The notes under the pieces were generated by a model. It ran no database searches. It was not told where the DNA came from and was given only the letters and a program-made list of their open reading frames with translations. Positions 35,917 to 44,291 of a DNA stretch of 64,000 nt are shown piece after piece (the first letter of the stretch is position 1; each line of letters starts with the position of its first letter). The translations under genes and the position numbers were made by a program. Source of the DNA: Flavobacterium sp. (GTDB lineage Bacteria; Bacteroidota; Bacteroidia; Flavobacteriales; Flavobacteriaceae); NCBI RefSeq assembly GCF_017744675.1, contig NZ_JAGIAV010000003.1, positions 62,001-126,000 on the forward strand. The letters run 5' to 3'.

Positions 35917-38544
35917 TTATGGTTTTACAACTTTGTTCAAAACGATTGGAGCTTGCAGCAAATCGTAATCATGAGAATACACTAAGTATTTGTTGTGCCA
36001 AACAGGAGAAAATTTTTCTTTAAAATCTCGCAAACCTTTATAATGGGAGAAGAATTTGATTCTTTCGTAAGCAAACTTCATTGATTTTTCTGGAAAAGTA
36101 TTCGCTTCCTCAATTCCGCTCATGGCCGCTAGGCCGAGGTTTACAGAAGTATAGCCCTGTGATTTCAAATGCGTAAAAAGTTCAATGAGAATAAAATCCA
36201 TTATACCGTTTGGCGCATCGCTGGTTTTACGAATTAAATCGTAAGTTCCTTCGTTCTCGGCATAATCGGGAATCACGTTTAGAAAAGCGACCACTTTTTC
36301 TTCGGCATTATCAACGGTAATAATCGTTTGCTGTTTGAGTTCGTCCCAATCAAATTTTCCTTGAGAAAAAATGATTTCACTTCTTCCTGTTTCTTGGAGC
36401 CATTCATCGCTTACGGCTTTAATTTTTTGAAGCAATCCATCTTTTATGGGCGGTGCATAAATAGTGGTTTTAAATCCTTTTTCTCTGACTTTGCTTATCG
36501 CATTTCGCAACGATTTTTTAGCTCCGCCTTCAAGCGTAAATTCCGATAAATCTACAACTCCTTCTTGGCCAATAAACAAACTCTTTTTTTGCAGCGAAGT
36601 AAACAAATCTAGATTTTCTTCTGAGACTCGATAATAAAGGCTTCTCAATCCGTTTTCATAACAGTAATCGTCAAATTCTATGATGCATTGTTTCATTTCG
36701 GTAAGCGATTCTGCAACTGGATTTTCTAGTACAACAGCAAAATTATCGGCAACTCGATAGGCTAAAAAGCTTTTTTGATTATTGGTTATGAAAATCGTCT
36801 TATCTTCATAAGTTTTAAAATAATCTAATGCAGAAGATCCGTACTGTTTCAGAATAGCATTCGCTAGAGCGAAATCATCTTCAACGGCTTCTTTTTTAAT
36901 GGTATACGGACGAATTAATGCATAAATTAAAAACCCTAAAGATAAAAAGCCGCAAATATTTATAGATAAAATAAAACGTCTTGCAAAATGATCTAAAGGC
37001 ACTAAATCTGAACTTCCTACTAAAAAATAATTCTGCAACGTATATCGCACCGATTGAAGCCAATTAAAATCGATATTAAAATGTTTTTTGTCTAAGAAAT
37101 AAAAACCGAGAATACCATACACTAAAACAGCTGAAATACTGATTAAAACGGTTTTTAAACCCAAACTCTGCAAATGCGAATTGCTTTTGATATAATATTC
37201 TTTTCGAGTTACAATTAAACTGATTAAAACGATAAAGGCAATTACAGCTTCTTCATAATCAATTGCTTTGGTAAGGTGCCCGATAACCGAAATCCCAGTC
37301 AAGAAAACCGAAAACCACCAAGCAGTTCGCAATCCTTTGAGCATAAAAGCCGCATTGACAAGCATAAAAAGTCCAGCGGTGATGACAAAATAATTGGAAA
37401 CTTTGATGGCCGAAATCGGAATTAAATCTTCTAAAACATGCAAACGTTCTGAAATTGCAGGCGTTAAAACAGAGATTATATTGATAAGTCCTAAAATGAA
37501 AATCAGAAAGGAAGGAATAATGCGCATTAATAATTTGTTGGCGCTAAATAAAAATAAAGCTCCTCCTGCCAAAAGCGGAATCCAAAATTCAAAAAATCGA
37601 TACAAAAAAGTGATGGCTATGGCGTTGACATTTTGAAAGCCAAATTGTATCAAAATAAAACTCATAGATATTTCTATAGCTCCAAGTCCGCGAAGAAAAG
37701 GCGAAACCACCAAAAATATCACCGATACAATATAACCCATTATTGCTGCGGTTAACGACGGAGTAAATCCTAAAGCAATCATTGCCACATACAAATGCGC
37801 TATTCCGACAAACTCAATAATGGTAGAATATGCAACAACGAGAAGGAATTTATTTTTTATGATTCTGTTATTTCTCAAGTCCTCCACAAATACTTCGGCA
37901 GAAGGAAAAAACCGAATGATGGCTTTATAGACAAATCCTTGTTCTAAAACCGAAACATAAACGAGATATAGCACAATGCTTAATCCTAAAATAGCTGCCA
38001 ATGCATAGCATTCGCCAGAGCCTGTGGTGCCTTGAAAAAAGGAATAGATTAAAGCAGGAATCGCGACTATAATGACAGAAAGGATTCCGACAAAACCATA
38101 AACGATTGATGCAAAATGAATTTGAGTGGTTTTTACGCCTTTCTTTTCTATAGGTTTTGTAAAAAAAGCTAAAGAAGAAATTCCGCCAGCGGGCAGGAAA
38201 ACACTAACAAAATTTCGTTTTAAAAAGAGCACAACGGCATCTGTAAAATCAATTTTGCTTTGCACTGCCTGAAAAGAAGCGTAATACACCAAGGCTTGCA
38301 AAGCGATATAAATTGCCGCCAGAAGAATACCAGACAAAACCCAAAAACTACTGGCATCTGCAATAACGTTTTTGACTTCTTTTAATTCCGAATTTTCATG
38401 TTTGATAAACCATATTCCGATTCCGAGAAAGAAAATGGTAAAAATAGATTGTCTTATAATTTTATCATTTTCGCGTATAAAAGAGATTCCTTTTTTATTC
38501 TTAAAAAAAACAAGAAATCTATTAGAAATGGATTGTACTTTCAT
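35917..38544 (-). CDS. mprF: Phosphatidylglycerol lysyltransferase / flippase MprF
   Basis: 875 residues, full-length bifunctional form. The N-terminal 540 residues or so contain about 14 hydrophobic helices (UPF0104-type flippase), including SVFLPAGGISSLAFF and PFLRGLGAIEISM. The C-terminal 330 residues form the DUF2156 GNAT-like transferase, with SFLAYRVADNFAVVL, KKSLRNAISKVREKGF and SVNLGLAAMSG. It moves lysine (or another amino acid) from aminoacyl-tRNA onto phosphatidylglycerol and exposes it on the outer leaflet, lowering sensitivity to cationic peptides. First gene of the run with DUF998 and the AcvB-like hydrolase. Confidence 0.93.
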   Translation of the reverse strand: MKVQSISNRFLVFFKNKKGISFIRENDKIIRQSIFTIFFLGIGIWFIKHENSELKEVKNVIADASSFWVLSGILLAAIYIALQALVYYASFQAVQSKIDFTDAVVLFLKRNFVSVFLPAGGISSLAFFTKPIEKKGVKTTQIHFASIVYGFVGILSVIIVAIPALIYSFFQGTTGSGECYALAAILGLSIVLYLVYVSVLEQGFVYKAIIRFFPSAEVFVEDLRNNRIIKNKFLLVVAYSTIIEFVGIAHLYVAMIALGFTPSLTAAIMGYIVSVIFLVVSPFLRGLGAIEISMSFILIQFGFQNVNAIAITFLYRFFEFWIPLLAGGALFLFSANKLLMRIIPSFLIFILGLINIISVLTPAISERLHVLEDLIPISAIKVSNYFVITAGLFMLVNAAFMLKGLRTAWWFSVFLTGISVIGHLTKAIDYEEAVIAFIVLISLIVTRKEYYIKSNSHLQSLGLKTVLISISAVLVYGILGFYFLDKKHFNIDFNWLQSVRYTLQNYFLVGSSDLVPLDHFARRFILSINICGFLSLGFLIYALIRPYTIKKEAVEDDFALANAILKQYGSSALDYFKTYEDKTIFITNNQKSFLAYRVADNFAVVLENPVAESLTEMKQCIIEFDDYCYENGLRSLYYRVSEENLDLFTSLQKKSLFIGQEGVVDLSEFTLEGGAKKSLRNAISKVREKGFKTTIYAPPIKDGLLQKIKAVSDEWLQETGRSEIIFSQGKFDWDELKQQTIITVDNAEEKVVAFLNVIPDYAENEGTYDLIRKTSDAPNGIMDFILIELFTHLKSQGYTSVNLGLAAMSGIEEANTFPEKSMKFAYERIKFFSHYKGLRDFKEKFSPVWHNKYLVYSHDYDLLQAPIVLNKVVKP

Positions 38545-38680
38545 ATGGATACTACCGAATAATTTAGTAACGAAAATAAAGGTCTTGTGGTCGTATAAAT
38601 TTACGATAATTATCTATTGGTTATAATTTTAGAGAAATCTTTTTTAAAACATTAGCGAACCAATTATTAAGAAGTTTCTT

Positions 38681-38688
38681 TATATTTG
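38681..38688 (+). promoter_or_regulatory. Probable -7 element for the polysaccharide deacetylase
   Basis: TATATTTG is an exact Bacteroidota -7 element, 45 bases before the ATG at 38734. The -33 region lacks an obvious TTTG. If real, transcription starts near 38695, after the earlier ATG at 38686, which supports the 38734 start. Confidence 0.45.
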
Positions 38689-38733
38689 AATGTAATTACA
38701 TTCTATACTTTATACGCTAGTAATCTAAATTCT

Positions 38734-39519
38734 ATGAAGACACTTTTTACAAAATCGGTATTGCTTTTACTATTCTTCACTTTATTTTCTTGCGAAAATA
38801 AAAAACCAAAACCAGTTGCTAAACCAGCATATAAAGCCGGTGTTCTTTTATCTTTTGATGACGCTTATGTAGACGAATGGTCTGAAGCTGACAAGGCTTT
38901 AAGAAAATACAATTGGAAAGCCACTTTTAATGTCTGCCGAATCGATTCTATTGGCGCACCTGAAATTAAAACGCTTTTAGAAATGCAAAAATACGGTCAC
39001 GAGATTGCCGGACATGGCTATCATCATTACAATGCGGTTAAGTTTACCAAGAAATACAACGTCAAAGAATACTTAAAGCAGGAAATCGATCCAATGATTG
39101 TTTCTATGAAGAAAAAAGGATTCAACGTTACTTCTTTTGCTTATCCGTATGGAGAAAGATCAGATTCATTAGATCAAGCCTTATCTCCTTTGTTTAAAAT
39201 TATTAGAGGAAGAGCATTTGGCGGTCAAATTCCAGAAAAACAAAACAGCTATTTTAACAATTCTAAAATTGTTTTTGCTTTTGATATAGACAATAGCCAC
39301 ATTCATTTTAGTATTCCGTATCTGCTTGAATTGTTAGATTATGCCAAAAAGCACAATAAGATTCTGCTTCTTTGCGGTCATAAACCCGTAAAAGAAATCA
39401 CTCAAAATTATCAGGTGAAAATTGAAACTCTAGAATTCATCTGCAAATACATGAAACTGAACGACCTTAAATTCTATAAACTTTCAGATTTAGATAATTT
39501 GGTTCCGCCGAAGCTATAG
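38734..39519 (+). CDS. Polysaccharide deacetylase-family lipoprotein
   Basis: 261 residues from the ATG that gives a clean lipoprotein signal (LLLLFFTLFSCENKK; Cys at the lipobox). NodB-type motifs: VLLSFDDAYVDEW with the Asp pair, HEIAGHGYHHYN with the metal His residues, FAYPYGERSD, and LLLCGHKPV near the end. It probably removes acetyl groups from a cell-envelope or extracellular glycan. An upstream ATG at 38686 would spoil the signal peptide. It is followed by a serine hydrolase gene with a 43-base gap. Confidence 0.85.
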   Translation: MKTLFTKSVLLLLFFTLFSCENKKPKPVAKPAYKAGVLLSFDDAYVDEWSEADKALRKYNWKATFNVCRIDSIGAPEIKTLLEMQKYGHEIAGHGYHHYNAVKFTKKYNVKEYLKQEIDPMIVSMKKKGFNVTSFAYPYGERSDSLDQALSPLFKIIRGRAFGGQIPEKQNSYFNNSKIVFAFDIDNSHIHFSIPYLLELLDYAKKHNKILLLCGHKPVKEITQNYQVKIETLEFICKYMKLNDLKFYKLSDLDNLVPPKL

Positions 39520-39562
39520 TCCGAATAAAGAATCACCATCAACATAAAAACAGCTTTTTAAA

Positions 39563-40690
39563 ATGAAACAAATTCTAATTACAATAAGCCTAATTCTATG
39601 TAATGCAATGGCTTATTCTCAAAAAAATGCAATTCCTAATGATAATCAGCTTAAAACCAAATTAGATTCTTTAGTCAATAAATCCGCTCTTCCGTTTATG
39701 GCAGAAAATTCTAGAGTTGGCCTTTCTATCGGAATTATAAAAAACGGGAAAGAATATTTCTATAATTATGGTTCTACTCAAAAAGAAAAGCAAGTTCTTC
39801 CAACATCAAACACACTTTACGAATTGGCTTCTAACAGTAAAACGTTTTCTTCAACGTTATTAGCAAGAGCTGTTTTGAACAAAAAAGTAAAGCTGACAGA
39901 TGATATTCGAAAATATCTGAAAGAAGATTATTCAAATCTTCAATACAAAGGAACGCCAATAACCTTATTAAATCTTGCCAACCTCACTTCTGCCCTACCC
40001 AACTGGATGCCTGACAGCAGAGAGATTTTTGCGAAAGCCAATCCAGATTCTATTGCTTATATCTTAGATGCTGTACACAGAAAATACAGCAGAAAGCAGT
40101 TTTATACCGATTTGCATAATGTAAAACTAGATACCGTTCCTGGCGCAATTTCAAAACATTGCAATACCGCGGCGCAATTGTTGGGGCATATTATGGAAAC
40201 AGTGTATGGAGAAAAATTTGGAACATTGATCAAAAAAGAATTTACAGCTCCGCTTAAAATGAAAAATACCGTTTTATTGGGCGATGCAAAAATCCCCGCT
40301 TCCATGGCATTTGGATATGATGCAAAAGGAAGAAAAATGCCCTTTATAGATTGGGAAGACATGCAGGTTGCGGCGTCTATTGCTTCTTCGACTTCAGATA
40401 TGCTACAATACATTAAATATCATTTGAATGAAAAAAATGCAGATGCAAAACTAACGCATCAGCCTACTTTTGGAGATCTTACTAAAGGAGCAATTGGTTT
40501 AAACTGGAAAATAATAAAACCAGAAAATGGCGCTGTGAGGATTTCACATACGGGTGGAAGTTTAGGCTTTAACTCTTATGTCGTTTTTGCTCCAGAATCA
40601 CATTCGGGAATTATTCTGTTTGCCAACGATTCTGATATGAAAACACAAAATGAACTTATAAAATTGGCAGAAACGATCTTGTTTAATTAA
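39563..40690 (+). CDS. Beta-lactamase-family serine hydrolase
   Basis: 375 residues with a signal peptide (MKQILITISLILCNAMAYSQ). Penicillin-binding-protein/class C-like fold: S-x-x-K at Ser90-Lys93 (ELASNSKTF), third motif HTGGSLGF near 329. The second motif, normally Y-x-N, reads His199-Cys200-Asn201 (SKHCNTAAQLLG), so the catalytic Tyr is missing. Roles in the family span D,D-peptidase and esterase. With the deacetylase upstream, cell-wall or glycan ester cleavage is plausible. The periplasm is the likely location. Confidence 0.85.
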   Translation: MKQILITISLILCNAMAYSQKNAIPNDNQLKTKLDSLVNKSALPFMAENSRVGLSIGIIKNGKEYFYNYGSTQKEKQVLPTSNTLYELASNSKTFSSTLLARAVLNKKVKLTDDIRKYLKEDYSNLQYKGTPITLLNLANLTSALPNWMPDSREIFAKANPDSIAYILDAVHRKYSRKQFYTDLHNVKLDTVPGAISKHCNTAAQLLGHIMETVYGEKFGTLIKKEFTAPLKMKNTVLLGDAKIPASMAFGYDAKGRKMPFIDWEDMQVAASIASSTSDMLQYIKYHLNEKNADAKLTHQPTFGDLTKGAIGLNWKIIKPENGAVRISHTGGSLGFNSYVVFAPESHSGIILFANDSDMKTQNELIKLAETILFN

Positions 40691-40727
40691 AATTAATTAC
40701 TTTTCGTCTATCAATATTTTTCTAATC

Positions 40728-41855
40728 ATGAAGGCATCTCTCATTTTTATACTGGCTGCGGTAACAGTTTGTCAAGCTCAAGTAAAAAACCGTGTAATCA
40801 AAGCTTCTTCGAAAATCTGTTACATAAAAGAAGATAACGAAGAAAAAACGAAATGGTATTTAGATCCGAAGGCAAAACCAGATTTATACGTCACCAATAA
40901 AAGCCCGAAAGAGAAAACCGTTGCTTTTTATACCAATGAAGATTCTATCAGCATAAAATTAAAACCTGGAAAAAAGTTTGATTTTACAGTACTTTTAAAT
41001 AAAACCGACAGTTGCTACACGCGTATGCAATGTCCTTCATTACAAAACTTTTCAAAACTCCAACCTGAAATACACGATACCATTCCTTTTGTGCTTTCAG
41101 AATACAATAACATTATTTTTAAAGTTACCTTAAACGATAAAGAAACACTCGACTTAAAATTTGATTCGGGAACCAGCGATTTTCTTTTAACCAACAACGA
41201 ACTTAATCGATTAAAATTAAGCAGTTTGAAAGGACATAGTTTTAAATTGGGAAATCAGCTTTGGAAGAATCAGGAGATTTTTCCAGTAGAATTATCGGGA
41301 CAGGGAACTGTCGGGCGTTTTGGCTGGAATCTGTTTGATGGCAAAATTGTAGAAATCGATTATGATAAAAAGATATTTATAATACATTCTAAAGTATCAA
41401 AACGAAACAAAGAGTATACAAAACTTGATATGGAATATGTTCGCACTTTGTTTTGCATTCGAGGCGAACTTCAGATAAAAAATACCGCTTACAAAGGTCG
41501 TTTCCTTTTTGATAATGGCTATCAGCGTACGGTAATGCTTGATAAGGAAATTGTGCAAGAACAGCATTATCCAAAAGAGAGCTTGCCTATCGTGAAAAAA
41601 GCCATTTTAAAGAACGGAAAGGGAGAAGAAATTCCAGTGCTGACGGTTAAAAACGAAAAGCTTTATTTAGGAAATTTATGCCTGAATGACGTGCCTGTAC
41701 AGTTGTTAGCCACAGACAATCCTGCCCAATTTAAAACCCATATTTTGGGCAACGAAGTTTTAAAAAGGTTTAATACAATTCTGGATTTTCAGGAAAACAA
41801 AGTTTACTTAAAACCCAATTCTTTATGGAACGATCCTTATACTGAAGGTTCGTAA
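40728..41855 (+). CDS. Retropepsin-like aspartyl protease family protein
   Basis: 375 residues with a signal peptide (MKASLIFILAAVTVCQAQ). Two Asp-containing turns, LKFDSGTSDFLLTN (about 145-158) and FLFDNGYQRTVML (about 249-261), sit where the D-[TS]-G motifs of aspartyl proteases are expected. The first is a good match; the second (D-N-G) is degenerate. The C-terminal HILGNEVLKRFNTILDF is the typical closing motif of this secreted group. The 37-base spacing suggests an operon with the hydrolase before it. The substrate is unknown. Confidence 0.78.
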   Translation: MKASLIFILAAVTVCQAQVKNRVIKASSKICYIKEDNEEKTKWYLDPKAKPDLYVTNKSPKEKTVAFYTNEDSISIKLKPGKKFDFTVLLNKTDSCYTRMQCPSLQNFSKLQPEIHDTIPFVLSEYNNIIFKVTLNDKETLDLKFDSGTSDFLLTNNELNRLKLSSLKGHSFKLGNQLWKNQEIFPVELSGQGTVGRFGWNLFDGKIVEIDYDKKIFIIHSKVSKRNKEYTKLDMEYVRTLFCIRGELQIKNTAYKGRFLFDNGYQRTVMLDKEIVQEQHYPKESLPIVKKAILKNGKGEEIPVLTVKNEKLYLGNLCLNDVPVQLLATDNPAQFKTHILGNEVLKRFNTILDFQENKVYLKPNSLWNDPYTEGS

Positions 41856-41942
41856 AAGAAAGTATATACTTAGAGTACCTTTTTTTCAGAGAATACAGTT
41901 ACTTTTAATTACTTTTATCTCTTTTAAAACTCATTTATCAAA

Positions 41943-42635
41943 ATGAATAAAGTATTATTGGTCGAAGACGATCCGAGAGTTGCTTCTTTTATTACAAGAG
42001 GTCTTGAAGAGCAATTGTATCAAGTAAAAAATGTCAGCAAAGGTTTTGATGCCATTAATGAAGTAATGGAAAACACGTATGACATTATTATTCTCGACAT
42101 TATGCTTTCTGATATTTCTGGTTTTGAAGTCTGCGAAGTTTTAAGAAATCGAAAAATAATTGTTCCAATCCTTATTTTAAGTGCACTCGATACGCCGCAA
42201 GAAAAAGTACGAGGATTAAAAGCCGGAGCCGATGACTACTTGGCAAAACCTTTTTTGTTTGAAGAACTTTTGGCTAGAATAAATGCGCAGCTTCGTCGTT
42301 CTGAATTTAGCAGCGGTATTTTAGATTTTCAGTCGTATGCTGGAATCAAAATCAATATGAAAGAACAAAGCGCTAGCAGAGACGGTAAAGAGTTGAATCT
42401 TTCTGCCCGCGAATTAAAGTTGCTGATCTTTTTTATGAAAAACCGAGAAACAGCTTTATCCAGAATTGCTATTGCAGAAGCCGTTTGGCACATGGACCTT
42501 GATATGAGCATCAATACCGTTGATGTTTACATTAATTATTTAAGAAATAAAATCGACAAGAATTTCCCTTTTCCGCTTATACACACTGTAAAAGGTACAG
42601 GATATATGCTTAAAGATAAATCTCATGAATCTTAA
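41943..42635 (+). CDS. OmpR-family response regulator
   Basis: 230 residues. Receiver domain with the acidic pair in LVEDDPRVASF, the phospho-Asp in IIILDIMLSDISGFE, Thr/Ser in LSALDTP and Lys in YLAKPFLFEE. The C-terminal winged helix contains NLSARELKLLIFFM and the recognition region SINTVDVYINYLRNKID. It overlaps the kinase gene by 11 bases. A cluster of CTCTAAT repeats at 11-bp phasing ahead of the downstream receptor gene is the probable target. Confidence 0.94.
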   Translation: MNKVLLVEDDPRVASFITRGLEEQLYQVKNVSKGFDAINEVMENTYDIIILDIMLSDISGFEVCEVLRNRKIIVPILILSALDTPQEKVRGLKAGADDYLAKPFLFEELLARINAQLRRSEFSSGILDFQSYAGIKINMKEQSASRDGKELNLSARELKLLIFFMKNRETALSRIAIAEAVWHMDLDMSINTVDVYINYLRNKIDKNFPFPLIHTVKGTGYMLKDKSHES

Positions 42636-43992
42636 GAGTAAACTTGCCAGAAATTCTACTCTCCTGTTTGCCTTTATTTTAGGCCTTGTTCTTATTGGAT
42701 CTTTTTTGCTCTTTAAAAGCCACCGACAAGATTTGTATTATGAAAAACTGGAAGACAATGCTTTAATTACTGCTTTTTTCTATTTTGAAAAAGACGAAAT
42801 TAGAAAAATAGACAGTATCAGTTATAAAGAAATCGAAACGCAGTTCAATAAAATTGCCAATCAGTCCATTCGTATTTACAATGCCAAAACCAAGAAACTG
42901 TATTTACGCGATGATGTTCCAGTTGTCTTAAATGATCGACAATTAAATGCTATTTCTCACGATCGAATTCTACACTTTACCATAGACAAAAGACAATTTA
43001 GCGGCTTGTATTACAAAGACAATCAAGGAACCTTTATTATAGTGGTTTCTGGAGTTGACGATGTTGGAATTCAGCAGCTCGAAATGCTCGGTCTTGTATT
43101 CTTTATTTTTTACTTGGCAGGAATTGCTCTTAATTATCTTTTGGGGCGTTTCTTGGCGAGACAAACTTTCAGACCTTTTGCAGATGTCATTTCAAAAGTA
43201 AATACCATTACGACAGAAAATCTTCACTCAAGACTTGAAATGCCAACTGCAAGCGGAAAAGATGAAATAAAAGAACTCATTACAACTTTTAATTATCTTT
43301 TGGAGCGTCTTGAGAATGGTGTTGCCATACAAAGAAACTTTCTTAAAAATGCTTCTCACGAATTAAAAACGCCTCTTACTTTTATAATTGGCGATATCGA
43401 CGTTTCGTTACAGCACCCTAGAACCAACGAACAATATGAAGAAGTTTTAAAATCACTCAGAAAAGATACTTTTCATTTGAAGTCGACTCTAGACGGATTG
43501 CTTATTCTGTCAGGTCTAGAACTTTCAGAACCCGATCAGATGGAAATGGTGCGAATAGATGAAATTTTATGGAATATATTAGAAAAGAAATCTATAGAAT
43601 ATCCCGAAGTAAAAGTTGCGCTTAATTTGGATGCCATTGCCAATAATGAAGATTTATTGTCTGTAAATGCCAACCGACACATGCTTTTTATTGCTTTGTA
43701 TAATATTATAGACAATGCGATTAAATTTTCTTTTCCTTCAAAAGTTAATGTCGTAGCGCATGAAGAACAAGGAAAATTGCTGCTAAAAATAATAGACCAA
43801 GGTTCTGGAATTGCTGAGAAAGATATCGAGTCTATTTTCGATTTGTTTTTTAGAAGCGATCGCACAAGACATATCCAAGGGCAAGGATTAGGACTTTTTA
43901 TTACCATGCAGATTCTTAAGCGCCATAACATTACTTTAAAAGTCGATTCGGAACTCGAAAAAGGCACTGTTTTCTCTCTCCTATTTCCTTAA
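42625..43992 (+). CDS. Two-component sensor histidine kinase
   Basis: 455 residues. Two membrane helices (about 12-32 and 150-172) frame a periplasmic sensor of about 120 residues. A HAMP-like linker leads to HisKA with His in FLKNASHELKTPLTFI, the N-box NIIDNAIKFSF, and glycine boxes DQGSGIAEKD and GQGLGLFITM. It phosphorylates the regulator gene overlapping its 5' end. The layout resembles CusS/ArlS-type envelope sensors; the signal is unknown. Confidence 0.93.
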   Translation: MNLKSKLARNSTLLFAFILGLVLIGSFLLFKSHRQDLYYEKLEDNALITAFFYFEKDEIRKIDSISYKEIETQFNKIANQSIRIYNAKTKKLYLRDDVPVVLNDRQLNAISHDRILHFTIDKRQFSGLYYKDNQGTFIIVVSGVDDVGIQQLEMLGLVFFIFYLAGIALNYLLGRFLARQTFRPFADVISKVNTITTENLHSRLEMPTASGKDEIKELITTFNYLLERLENGVAIQRNFLKNASHELKTPLTFIIGDIDVSLQHPRTNEQYEEVLKSLRKDTFHLKSTLDGLLILSGLELSEPDQMEMVRIDEILWNILEKKSIEYPEVKVALNLDAIANNEDLLSVNANRHMLFIALYNIIDNAIKFSFPSKVNVVAHEEQGKLLLKIIDQGSGIAEKDIESIFDLFFRSDRTRHIQGQGLGLFITMQILKRHNITLKVDSELEKGTVFSLLFP

Positions 43993-44065
43993 TTTTTAAG
44001 CAAAAAATAAGCACTTTTCCTTGTTCTCAAAAACTGATTTTTTCAAATCGATAACATTTACATAA

Positions 44066-44107
44066 TACTCTAATCTATCTCTAATGTTGTTTAAATCCAT
44101 CTCTAAT
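44066..44107. promoter_or_regulatory. Phased CTCTAAT array upstream of the Oar-like receptor
   Basis: CTCTAAT occurs at 44068, 44079 and 44101, offsets of 11 and 22 bp, with a degenerate TTTAAAT at 44090 filling the missing phase. OmpR/PhoB-type regulators bind direct repeats with an 11-bp period. The adjacent response regulator gene lies just upstream. About 185 bases separate the array from the receptor ATG. Confidence 0.55.
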
Positions 44108-44291
44108 CCTTTATTTTATGGGACATGACACAAACTGCCTGATTTTAAAGCGATAGCCGTTTTTTCATCAAATAACATCTTCATTATCTTAAATTAACAA
44201 AGAATTGTTTTTTGATTTTTCGTTAACATAAGCCTTAAATCGAATCGAAACAAAGAGATTTTATTTGTCCTGTAAAAAAATAATAAACAAC

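Noticed and set aside
41901..41920. ACTTTTA direct repeat ahead of the response regulator gene
   Set aside because: The period is 10 bp in low-complexity T-rich DNA, too weak to claim as an operator.
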